Below are positions 1 through 9,579 of a stretch of 64,000 nt of DNA, one piece after another. Location: positions 50,074,601 to 50,138,600 of the forward strand of contig OX421964.1 in NCBI GenBank assembly GCA_949128115.1, given 5' to 3'. Position 1 is the first letter of the stretch. Each line of letters begins with the position of its first letter. This DNA is from Anaspis maculata (lineage: Eukaryota > Arthropoda > Insecta > Coleoptera > Scraptiidae). The notes beneath the pieces are model-generated. The model was given only the letters and a program-made list of their open reading frames with translations. It was not told the origin of the DNA and did no database searches. The translations under genes and the position numbers were made by a program.

Positions 1-169
1 TCTTAACCATCATAACATTTTTCGTCATGTCAATGGGCTACTTGCCAATGAAACAGATTTGACCGAAATCACTTTCGATCATCAACAAGAGTAATAAAGA
101 GTATCTCCTGAAAATTTCCGGAAAATATATCCATTGGTTGAAAAGATTTTTTTTTTATTTTTTTTTTCA
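1..169. repeat. Repeat fragment abutting the retrotransposon
   Basis: Bases about 20-110 resemble bases 1720-1800 inside the Helentron-type element at 1.6-3.1 kb; both contain a TACTTGYCAATGAAACAG stretch. It ends in a T-rich run and CAG just before the ORF1 remnant. It may be part of another insertion that removed most of ORF1. I could not define its ends. Confidence 0.35.
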
Positions 170-289
170 GATACCAGCTCACAATCTAGCAATATAGTCT
201 CCAAGCTAGAAAAAATGATTGAACAAATGGTTCAAAGAATGGATACTATGATGAATATTGTATCCAAGCTGCTTGATAAATTAAATTAA
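170..289 (+). pseudogene. ORF1 C-terminal remnant of the Jockey-like element
   Basis: An open frame from 170 reads through to TAA at 287-289. It encodes a Met/Gln/Lys-rich amphipathic tail (KLEKMIEQMVQRMDTMMNIV), like the end of LINE ORF1 nucleic-acid-binding proteins. The stop overlaps the ORF2 start codon by one base. The upstream ORF1 domains are absent from the window. Confidence 0.6.
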
Positions 290-1598
290 TGGAAGACAAA
301 CTTAAAATAGCTGTGTGGAATGCTAATGGCCTGGTAAACCATGGACCAGAGATATCAGCCTTTTTGAGAGAGCACAACATTGATATCATGTTGATATCAG
401 AAACCCATTTCACCAATCCCAGCTATCTAAAAATACACAACTACATCATATATAACACCAACCACCCAGACGGTACAGCACACGGCGGTAGTGCTGTAAT
501 CATCAAGAATTCCATCAAACACTACGAAGCTTGCAAATACCAAACAAACTACATCCAAGCAACCACCATTGTTTGTGAAGATTCAAGGGGACCACTTTTT
601 ATTTCTGCCATTTACAGCCCACCTCGACATTCCATAAAAGAACATCAGTATACGGAGTTTTATGCCACACTGGGAAACAGATTTCTGGCTGGTGGAGATT
701 ATAACGCCAAACACCCGAGGTGAGGCTCAAGACTGACAACTCCAAAAGGCCGAGAGCTGGAAAAATGCATCACCAGGAATAACTACCATATCCTATCAAC
801 AGGACAACCTACCTATTGGCCGAGTGACAACAACAAAATTCCGGATGTTATTGATTTTTGCGTCATAAAAAACATTCAGGCAGATCATCTACATGCAGAG
901 CAAAACTATGACTTATCTTCAGATCATTCGCCAGTAATGGTCACACTGAGCTCCAAAATAGTGAACAGACAAAGACAAGCTATCCTCACGAACAAGCAGA
1001 CGGACTGGGGACTATTCCGAGACTTAATCGAAGAAACTATCACCACCAACATGTCATTGAAATCAGCCGAAGAGATAGACGTCGCTGTTGAAAACTTCAC
1101 GAGAACCATCCAACAGGCCGCCTGGAACTCGACACCAGAACAAAAAACAACTGTCAAACAGCAACACTGTTCCAAGTTTATCAGAGAAGCCATTGCTGAA
1201 AAGAGGAAATTACGGAAAACATGGATGATCACCAGACATGGCCAGGACAAAGAAAATCTGAACAAGGCAACGAGACATATTAAAAAGTTACTATACGAAG
1301 AAAGAAATCGGGCATTTCAAGTTTACCTGGAAAGTCTTACTCCTACCAAGGCAACTGAATACTCGTTATGGAAAGCCACTGCGAAGCTCAAGAATTCTCC
1401 ACAGTCCAACATACCTCCTATCAGAAAAAAGGACAGAACTTGGACAAGAACTGATCCTGAGAAAGCAAAAGTTTTTGATGAACACCTGGCAGATGGCTTC
1501 AAACCGTTTCCTTCTGAAAGTTCCCAAATCGAAGAGGCAGCTATAACGTCGTTTCTTGATGCACCGTACCAAATGGCATTGCCCATTAAACCAATAAA

Positions 1599-3104
1599 CA
1601 AGTGAGTATGCCTTCACGTGCGTGAGTCTCAGTAGCGCATTTTCTGAAAGAGGCATATTATGAATGTAAAGAAATTTGGTTGGAGGAGAAACATCATTCT
1701 TTGCCCACTGTCTTCAGTCGAAACTCGATGTGATTTTTTGTTATCAAAATGGGGTACTTGTCAATGAAACAGATTTGAATGAAAATTCTTCCAATCATCA
1801 ATATTTATTTGTTTGGAGGCGGAAGCTGGGAGCAGCCACTAGTCAACAGTAGCCTATTCTTTCCCATTTTTAGTCGGCTAGCCATAGAGCGAAAGAATTA
1901 GATCGTTATGTCTTCGGGTTTATGTTTTTCATTCATCTCTTACTTTTAGGGCAGCGCGTGGGGGCGGCAGCATTCGGGAAAGTAACTGTTGCACAGTTTG
2001 AATAGGATGTTTCCTAATGTGTAAGGAAATATGACAAATCAGTGAAAATTATTGAAGTTGCATTTTTTTTGTTTGGGGGCGGGAGCTGGAGGCGGCGACT
2101 AATCAAAAAAGACCTATATCTTCCCGTTTTCAGTCATCTATACACATAGCGAAAGAATTAGATCAGTAATCTTCAGGTTTATGTTTTACATTTATCTCTT
2201 ACTTTGGGGGCGGCGTGTGGGAGCGGCAGAGTTTGGCAAAGAAATTCTTGCACAGTTTGAGCTGGGAGTTTATCTATGTTTGAGGTAACATTAACATCCA
2301 AATCGGTGAAAATTGTTGGAAGTTGCACTTTTTTGGGAGGGGGGGGGGCGGAAGCTGGAGGCGGCGCCATATCAAAAGTAGCCTATACTTTCCCATTCTT
2401 AGTCAGCTATCTATATAGCGGAAGAATTAGATCGTTATGTCCTTGGGTTTGTGTTTTTCATTTATCTCTTACTTTGGGGGCGGCGTGTGAGAGCGGCAGC
2501 GTTCGGCTAAGCAAATGTTGCGCAATTTGAGTTGGCAGTTTCTAAATGTTTGAGAGAACATCTCAGACAGTAAAATTGTGAAAGTTGCACCATTTGTCGT
2601 TTGGGGGCGGAATCTGGGGGCGGCGACTAATCAAAAGTAGCCTATCCTTTTCCATTTTTAGTCAGCTATTCATATACCGAAAGAATTAGATCGCTATGTC
2701 TTCGGGTTTATGTTTTTCATTTTAAAGTGATTGGGGGCGGTTTTTAGCAATTTTTCCATATCGGCGGCGCATATTGGAGGCGGAATGTTTCTGGGCTTAC
2801 GTTTATAAGTGGCAACTATGTATTATTCATAAAATGAGAACACCAGAACAGTAGGTCTGGGAGAAATTGCAATATCATGTTATTTCAAGTTTATCGGGGG
2901 CGGTTTTCTCTATGTTGGCGGCGCAATATAGACATTAAATATAGCCTAGCCCTCCTTTGGGAGTGGCAGCTATGTAACAGCGAAAAAATTAGAAAGCTAG
3001 GTCGTCTAGTTTGGGAGGAGTTCGAGGAACGGACGGACGGACGGACGGACAAAGCGGTTGCAATAGCGATTTTGATCAAGATGGAAAATGCGCTAAAAAG
3101 CAAG
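1599..3104 (-). mobile_element. Helentron-associated non-autonomous element (H1) inside ORF2
   Basis: Read on the - strand, the 5' end near 3104 has CTTTTTAGCGCATTTTCC, then CCGCTTTGTCCGTCC with a (GTCC)n microsatellite (complement at 3030-3050). A tandem array follows, and the 3' end has GAAAATGCGCTACTGAG, a hairpin (stem TCACG/CGTGA) and the terminal CATACTCACTTG followed by TTT. An inverted AGCGCATTTTC near both ends, a GTCY microsatellite, central repeats and a 3' hairpin together match the published description of Helentron-derived elements such as Drosophila DINE-1. It interrupts ORF2, with CAAG at both junctions. It encodes no protein, so it is non-autonomous. Confidence 0.65.
1810..2740. 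repeat. Tandem array, about 262 bp unit, four copies
   Basis: Units begin near 1815, 2080, 2343 and 2605 with GGGGGCGGAAGCTGGRGGCG-like sequence. Each continues with a shared stretch containing CGAAAGAATTAGATCGTTATG. They lie in the centre of element H1. G-rich GGGGCGG blocks recur through the array. Confidence 0.8.
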
Positions 3105-4984
3105 AGGTAATTGACATCGCAAGGAAGCTCAAACCAAAAAAAAAGCGCCAGGTTACGATCTTGTGACAGGGACAATAATCAAACAACTTCCAAGTACAGC
3201 CATCACCGTGGTCACTCACATATACAACGCCATCTTGAGAACTGGCCACTTTCCATCCCAGTGGAAAGTGGTCCAAATCATAATGATCCTGAAACCTGGA
3301 AAACCAGCCGAAGAAGCAACATCCTATCGCCCTATCAGCCTTTTGCCCGTGCTGTCCAAGCTGTTCGAAAAATTGTTTTTCGGGAGGTTGAAGACACAAC
3401 TTGACAAATTCAATATCATCCCAGAACATCAATTCGGTTTCCGTGAACAACATGCCACCATCGAACAAATCCATCGGGTAGTTCAAGTGGTTAACGAGAC
3501 TTTCGAAAAGAAAAAGTACTGCTCCGCTGCTTTCCTCGACGTGACGCAAGCTTTCGATAGAGTATGGCATCAGGGGCTACTCTACAAATTGAAAAATCAG
3601 CTTCCTGCAACATTCTACCAGGTACTGCGATCGTATTTATCGAACAGATATTTTATGGTGAAATATCGAGGGGAAGTCACGGAGCTGTATCCTGTTGAAG
3701 CTGGTGTCCCACAGGGCAGTGTCCTGGGCCCTGCATTATATCTTACATTCACCGCCGATATCCCAACTACGGCAGACTCGACAATGACCACGTTCGCCGA
3801 TGATACAGCCATTTTGGCTGTCAGTGACGCCTCAGACAATGCCAGTATGAAACTTCAAGAAGCGCTGAACAGTCTACAAGCATGGCTTAAGCGATGGCGT
3901 ATCAAAGCCAACGAGGTTAAATCCCAGCACGTGACATTCACACTTCGAAAAGAGACTTGTCCTGTTGTCACGCTGAACGGATCTCAGCTCCCTCAAACCG
4001 AAAAAGCCAAGTACCTGGGCATGCATCTTGACCGGCGTCTTAACTGGAGAGATCATATTTTCACCAAGAGAAAACAGTTGGGCATCAAGTTTTCGAAGCT
4101 GTCCTGGCTGATCGGAAGAAACTCGAAGCTCTCGTTAAGCAGTAAACTGACTGTGTACAAGACCATCCTGAAGCCAGTTTGGATGTACGGTGTTCAACTT
4201 TGGGGAACGGCAAGCGCCTCAAATCTCGACATCCTTCAACGATTCCAGTCAAAAGCACTCCGGACAATAGCTGATGTCCCGTGGTTTGTTTCGAACAACA
4301 CATTATACAACGATTTGAAAATTCCGACAGTGCTCCAAGAGGCGCGCAGCACCAGCTCAAAGTACCTTGCCAGGCTAGCACAACACCCCAACCCACTGGC
4401 GGTGGGACTGCTCGATAACAGTCAGACGACATACCGTCTGAAGAGATGTACCCCTTTGGAACTATTTTATAGGTGAAAGTCCATTAAATGAGTGTTAATT
4501 TTAATTTAGTTTGTACAATTCTGAATAACTTGTTTATTTTGGAATGTTTGTCATTATGTTAGGCATTTATTGTAATGTTCTAACCAACGCTGATTTATTT
4601 TGTTTTTTTTTTGTACCTTCTACTTATTGCCTGTACGGGCAGATTGTAAAATTTCATTGGTGTTCATAAAAAAAATAATTTTATTTTATTTTTCAAAGGG
4701 TTGGGAACAATAGGGAAACGTCAGTGGGATTTTCATGTCTGTATTTTTCAAATATTGTAATGTCACTCTAACAGTTTTTTGAGCTTCCAATTCAACAGTG
4801 CTGTTTGTTTAGTTTTTAGTATATTTGTGACGTCACAAATATATTTTTAAAACACGCCTCACGGCCGCAATTTTGAGAATGTAGAAAAAAGAAAAAACAC
4901 GGGTACATTATTTTCAACTACACTATCGATTAAGCCAATAAAAAAAATTGGGCAAGTACCCCATTCCATTCTTATTGAAAAAAA

Positions 4985-5228
4985 AAATTGAAGCGTAGGC
5001 CGGAGTAACGTTGTAAGGCACAAATGAAAAACTAATTGGCTACACTGATGCCATTCAGAGAGAAATCACATATTATATTTATTATGCAGGTTTTCTATGT
5101 AATTCAGGCTCTGCATTGTTTCCCAGGGTATGTGCATAACCCATTAGAACCCATGTAAAAAAAAATATGTGGAGAGGTGAAAATGAAAAAAGCGCCTTAC
5201 AACGTTACTCCGGCTTACGCTTCAATTT
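4985..5228. mobile_element. MITE with 35 bp terminal inverted repeats
   Basis: The two ends are inverted copies over about 35 bases, with roughly one mismatch: AAATTGAAGCGTAGGCCGG at the left and CCGGCTTACGCTTCAATTT at the right. The interior is AT-rich and non-coding. Target duplication is unclear. Confidence 0.8.
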
Positions 5229-5980
5229 CTTTGCCTGGTTGCTGGAAGCCGCAACATGCTTTCGTGTGCATTTTAGTGAAATTTTACCCGGGCCCTTGAG
5301 TAGTTTTTGTGTGATCATCGATAAATCCGCATTCCCTTGATTGATTTCATGAGAACAAAACTTTTGCAATGTTATTTTTCAACAAAGGATTGACCTCAAC
5401 TCACCACTATTTTCAGCTAATATTATAATAATTTCATAGCACTCTAGAGGCAAAAAGGTTTTTTTGATCATCGGTATTGTATTTCAACAGCTAACTAAAA
5501 TGGACTTGGAGAATCTTACAATGTTTACGATCTCACAGAAAACTTTCGATTCTTGTCACTAGCTACATTGCACTGCACACCGCACACTATTAATATGGAA
5601 TGGCAGGTAAGTTAGTTTTATTACTCTTGTGTTATACTTCTTTTACCCACAAACTACGCAGCAATATTTTCTGCCAGAGTTCTTCAACTTGAAATTTAGC
5701 CCATGTCATCTAGGTAGTTACCTATAGGGGTATTGTCAAAGAGATTTCGAAATTTGAAAAGATAGGTAATGAAATCTATGGGCAATTTATTGGTCAGCGG
5801 CTTCCCTTTTTTGCTTATCTTATTGTAAAGTAATTTGAATGATGAAGAAGGGTCGGTGCACAAGCGCGCAACAAAAAAAGCGGAGGAGTAGGAAAGTACT
5901 TTCCTACTCTCCTACTATAAGCACCTCTAAATGCGCTTTTAGCTTAAAAGCGAGATATGAATACGGCCTAAAGTTCCTTA
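5229..5980. other. No gene seen
   Basis: AT-rich DNA without recognisable coding sequence. A short hairpin (GAGTAGGAAAGTACTTTCCTACTC) lies at about 5886-5909. Confidence 0.5.
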
Positions 5981-6146
5981 AGGTGCGTTCAGTCAGCTTA
6001 TTTAGCCGCAAGTTTTAATTTTAGCCGTAAAGGCTGCATCGCTTATTGGCTGTTCTGAGGAGGCTGGTTCATAAGAGCCAATAGGCGTCGCTGCGCTTGC
6101 GACTAAAATTAAAACTTGCGGCTAAATAAGCTGACTGAACGCACCT
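5981..6146. mobile_element. PIF/Harbinger-type MITE with TTA target duplication
   Basis: The 166 bp element has about 45 bp terminal inverted repeats beginning AGGTGCGTTCAGTCAGC and ending GCTGACTGAACGCACCT. It is flanked by TTA at 5978-5980 and 6147-6149. A three-base TTA/TAA duplication is typical of the PIF/Harbinger superfamily. Confidence 0.85.
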
Positions 6147-6337
6147 TTATTCTTATTGTTATTTCTTATTTTGGAGCATAAACGCTTGAATCTGAAAGCT
6201 CATTTTCAACATTTTCTTATTTTTATTTTTATTTTTCGCGAGCATAAATCCAAGCTACATGAAGCTTCAAAGTAGCTTCAGCTTCAGGTAGAATCATAGG
6301 ATCAAAATCAATAACTCAAAGCAAACATTAGAAATAC

Positions 6338-6894
6338 AGGGTTGCATGAATTGTGACCTAAATCTGAACTGCTCTTGGAATATGAATTGGGAGGAGAATC
6401 GGATGAAAATCAACGTACCTTCGAAAGAATCATCCATTCTGAACACTTCAAGGTATCCTCTATTTGCATGAGACCTGAATTGTTAGTGAAAGAAACCAAA
6501 TTACTACCGCATATTTTCGGAGGAGAATCGGGGCTGTGCTCACATGAAGCTGCTCGTAACCAACGTTTCAAAAATCGGAACAATCACTTGTCGATATCAC
6601 TGTTTGTTGATAATCATTGGCTTTTATTACTTTGGTTACGAACATTTTCAGGTGCACAAAGGGATCGCCCTCGTTCAAAACCGTTTGTTCGTTATTTCTC
6701 GTTCAAAAGCAAACAGTTCAAATGTGGCCATTAACCAGCAATTCTAGTGTATCCCACAGAAGAAAAAATAAGCACCTTGAAGTGTTCAGAATGAATGGTA
6801 CCTACTTCAGAAGGTGAGTTGATTTTCATTCCGTTCTCCTTTCAACTTAGATTCCGAGAAAAGTTTAGGTTTGGGTCACTTTTCATGCAACCCT
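6338..6894. mobile_element. Long palindromic element
   Basis: Outer ends AGGGTTGCATGA / TCATGCAACCCT are inverted copies. Further matching blocks run inward (GGAGAATCGGATGAAAATCAAC against GTTGATTTTCATTCCGTTCTCC). The open frames inside are by-products of the repeat. Confidence 0.7.
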
Positions 6895-7150
6895 TATTGT
6901 ATCTTGATCGAATGTCTGTTTTGAGTTGATTTTGATCATTTGATCCTTTGGTATTCCTACCTGAAGCTTTAGTTTCAAAATGAACCGAAAATTTTGAAAA
7001 TCGGGTAACGAGGAAAAGAGTTCATTATTGCACTACAAAAAAGTCAACTTCTTGAGATCGCCCTGGTAAAAGATACACCGAAAATTCAAAAACCGTCCCG
7101 ATGAGGTATGAAGTCTATGCCTTCCTGCATATGGTGTTAAAAATACAGTA

Positions 7151-7392
7151 GAGTAGTCGGAATACCAGAGGGACCTGTGGGCGGAGCCTAACTGCGCGAA
7201 CTTAGTTCATCTAGTGGTGCACCTAGATTTGCAGTGGGATTTTAGGTTCGCCTGTGACCTGGTAAAAATGGTCCACCACTCCAGCTGACGGTGTTGCTTC
7301 CCCTATTTCCACACACGGACTCGTTCAAAACGATTTTTGTTTTTCTGTTTAGCCCTGCTCACAGAGAGGTCCCTGTGGTGCACCGTCAACTC
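7151..7392. mobile_element. MITE, copy 1, possible TA target duplication
   Basis: It is nearly identical to 16993-17226. Ends GAGTAGTCGG...AGGGACCT and AGGTCCCTG...CCGTCAACTC are imperfect inverted repeats next to TA. I considered a tRNA-derived SINE because of a GGTTCGCCT box, but there is no A tail and the inverted ends fit a MITE better. Confidence 0.65.
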
Positions 7393-7885
7393 GACTAGGT
7401 ACCTAAAAACATTCTTTGTTCAAAAGGGAGCATCTCAACTTTCAGAAATTTTGCACGTCTATTGAACACCCTGTAGAAATATTATGTTCAATACTTCGTG
7501 TATTCAAAAAATACGTATTAATAGCTCAAGGACTGGGCTAGCGAATAGTCTGAAAGTTGATTGAATCGCTTGTAGCATTTCAAAGTTGTCTATCAAAGTT
7601 AGCAGGTCAAATTTTGTAGGGTGACACTTATTTTGTTGAATCGGTACTTCATAACTTGGTACTGTTACGGAGCTCGCGACCATCCCGGCTCTTTTCGGAG
7701 AAATCTAGATTTCCGCGTTGCATTCGGGAAGCATCGAGAGACTGCAGCGGTAGGTCACGACACGTCGAGACTTCTGGTGGAGGTTCCGTAGAAGGTACGC
7801 GTATATTCCATTCGGCTCTGGAATCTATCTCGACGCAGGTACCAGAAAAATCTTTGTGTGCTGGAAGCTCCAACGACCAAACAGG

Positions 7886-8000
7886 AATATAGAATAGAAT
7901 AGAATAGAGTTTATTCGTTCTCAAAGCATACAAAAATATATGAAGAATAATACCCAGGTACATATCAATGTAGATGATAAAACACAATATCTAAAATGCT
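7886..8000 (-). mobile_element. LINE 3' end fragment with short-repeat tail
   Basis: On the - strand the sequence reads as a 3' UTR with AATAAA (complement at 7910-7915) followed by a (TATTC)n tail at 7891-7909. This is the usual form of a LINE 3' end. No coding part is attached. Confidence 0.45.
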
Positions 8001-8137
8001 GTTGAACACGTCACAGTGGAAGCATCCAGAACCTTCGATGCCACTATAAGAGAGGAACTCGATCTGGCATCGAGAGAGAGTTGGAATCGAGCGACCGTGG
8101 CGATAACGACATGTTAAGCGACATTGTGAATTTCTAA

Positions 8138-8282
8138 CCTCGGGTTCCACCAAACTTTTATCAGCGTGATAACTTTATCACTCTGATAGTAACTAAGCAA
8201 CTGGCCATCCTATTGGCTGGTGCATAGCAATTATCAACGTGATAGATTTAATCTGCTCTTAAAATTTTGGTGGAACCCGAGG
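8138..8282. mobile_element. PIF/Harbinger-type MITE with TAA target duplication, copy A
   Basis: The 145 bp element runs from CCTCGGGTTCCACC to GGTGGAACCCGAGG. TAA flanks it at 8135-8137 and 8283-8285. A second copy of identical length lies at 20128-20272, and a diverged relative at about 58523-58686. Confidence 0.88.
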
Positions 8283-9006
8283 TAAGCGATTAATAATTGT
8301 GTGCGTTATTTAGTTGTATCGGTAGTAGTGAATAAAGTGCAGTTTGTTTACAAGTAGGTAAATCAGCGCGTTAAATTTCGAAATAGGTGAACCCGAATAC
8401 AGTAACAGCAGTATACTTATAGAATGAATTATGTAAATAAGAATAAATAAAATGTACTCGTCAGACCGAGCGTCAGACACTTCCAAGGTTTGCTATAAAA
8501 TACAAGCTTTACTGGGATGAATCAATATGACTTCTTCGCCGAAAAAACGACTTTTCAACACTTGATTATCCAAACCACAAAAAATTACAAAGTTACAAAC
8601 CTCGGATTTTAGGGAACTTTTTACAGACCATTGACATCAATGGAATGTGTGTGCAAAATTTAATCCAGTTTCTGAAATCGGCATGGTTTTTCAAATTTAG
8701 CGCGCTACGACTATTTCTCGAAAAAAAAAGACAGCGTCTCTCAAACAATCAAAATCCAAGATTACGTTTTCAAAATTTGAATCTGAATTATTTATGTATG
8801 CAGACCATGGACCTGTATGCAGACAGACAGTTTTTACCGCAACTGCGAAAAAGCTAATGTTTTGCCAAAAAAGCTCAGGTACTTCACGCAAATTCAGCAG
8901 GCAAAAAAAGCAAAATTTGAGGTTAGGTCTGAAAACGACAGACCGCTGACAGCTGCTGTCAGTCTAGAAAAATTCTCTGCTAGAAAATACGCGTGGTTTT
9001 GAGAAA
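8283..9006. promoter_or_regulatory. Upstream region of the mRpS18B/PYROXD1 pair
   Basis: No MITE or coding exon is visible. The 100 bases before the start codon are the presumed promoter and 5' UTR. They contain the direct and inverted block GACAGCTGCTGTC at about 8947-8959. No TATA box was identified. Confidence 0.35.
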
Positions 9007-9579
9007 ATGTTTTCATCACTTTTATTTAAAAGTATCATACCCAAACCTGTCTGGGTGACCCGTTCATTTGCGGCGACGAACATTGTTCACCAGGAACCAA
9101 CAAGTTCGACGAAAAACGAAGAGCCCCAATTGGAAGTCCGTGACATCAGTAAAGACCGAACACAACAAGTTCCAGTCGAAACCAGCCTCAAATACTTGAA
9201 ATCTTCAGCGTATAAACAGACCTACGGCGATCAACCCGTCTGGGTGCTGTACAGAAGAAACCACAAAGGCCTGATCCCGCCTAGGAAGACGCGCAAAACT
9301 TGCATACGAGCCGGACAAATCTCCACCGGGAACCCTTGCCCCATCTGTCGAGACGAATACTTGGTATTGAGCGAACAAAACGTAGATTTGCTGAAACAAT
9401 TCATCTGCCCACATACGGGCAGCATTTTGAGCTATTCCAAAACTGGACTTTGCCAAAAGAAACACCAACAATTAGTCGTTAACATAAAAAGGGCGTTTGA
9501 TAGAGGTTTAATCACTTTTGATGTACCACACCGGCATTACGATTATTCTGAGTACTACCCAGAGTCAGAAAAATGTTAG
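9007..9579 (+). CDS. mRpS18B: Mitochondrial ribosomal protein S18B (mS40)
   Basis: A 190-residue single-exon protein. The N-terminus (FSSLLFKSIIPKPVWVTRSF) is basic and lacks acidic residues, like a mitochondrial import presequence. The core carries the S18 fold with cysteine pairs in NPCPICRDEYLVLSEQN and FICPHTGSIL, and the C-terminus has the family's YDYSEYYPE. It is a component of the mitoribosomal small subunit. The stop TAG (9577-9579) lies inside the first three codons of the next gene. No intron is needed to reach family length, which is unusual beside intron-rich neighbours. Family assignment is by recognised motifs; no search was run. Confidence 0.9.
   Translation: MFSSLLFKSIIPKPVWVTRSFAATNIVHQEPTSSTKNEEPQLEVRDISKDRTQQVPVETSLKYLKSSAYKQTYGDQPVWVLYRRNHKGLIPPRKTRKTCIRAGQISTGNPCPICRDEYLVLSEQNVDLLKQFICPHTGSILSYSKTGLCQKKHQQLVVNIKRAFDRGLITFDVPHRHYDYSEYYPESEKC

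Larger units (their letters stand above)
289..4476 (+). pseudogene. Broken ORF2: endonuclease / reverse transcriptase
   Basis: Residues 1-144 (289-720) are an apurinic-type endonuclease: the start LKIAVWNANGL, the motif ISETH, and GGDYNAKHP. An in-frame TGA at 721-723 sits where the family normally has Trp; homology continues in the same frame to 1602. The frame is then cut by the 1599-3104 insertion and resumes at about 3104. A run of nine A at 3136-3144 puts the next part one frame off. The RT domain follows (3163-4476): AFLDVTQAFDRVWH, the PQGSVLGP motif, and the catalytic FADD at about 3793-3804. The end at 4476 is the natural stop. Three separate lesions prevent expression of a single protein. 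Confidence 0.88.
170..4679 (+). mobile_element. Jockey-like non-LTR retrotransposon, 5'-truncated and interrupted
   Basis: The element contains the last 39 codons of ORF1, a full-length but broken ORF2 with endonuclease and reverse transcriptase domains, and a 3' UTR running to an A-rich tail near 4668-4678. ORF1 stops at 287-289 and ORF2 starts at 289-291 (TAATG), the close ORF1/ORF2 arrangement seen in Jockey-type LINEs. ORF2 without the insertion would be about 895 codons, the usual Jockey length. A 1.5 kb element sits at 1599-3104. The stop codon, the frameshift and the insertion mean that this copy is dead. Placement in the Jockey clade rests on the ORF layout and motif order and has not been tested with a tree. 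Confidence 0.85.

Noticed and set aside
2179..2530. Proline-rich and glycine-rich frames
   Set aside because: They arise from the GGGGGCGG-rich tandem array of element H1.
7151..7392. tRNA-derived SINE
   Set aside because: A GGTTCGCCT box is present but there is no A-box spacing, no tail, and the ends are inverted repeats next to TA.
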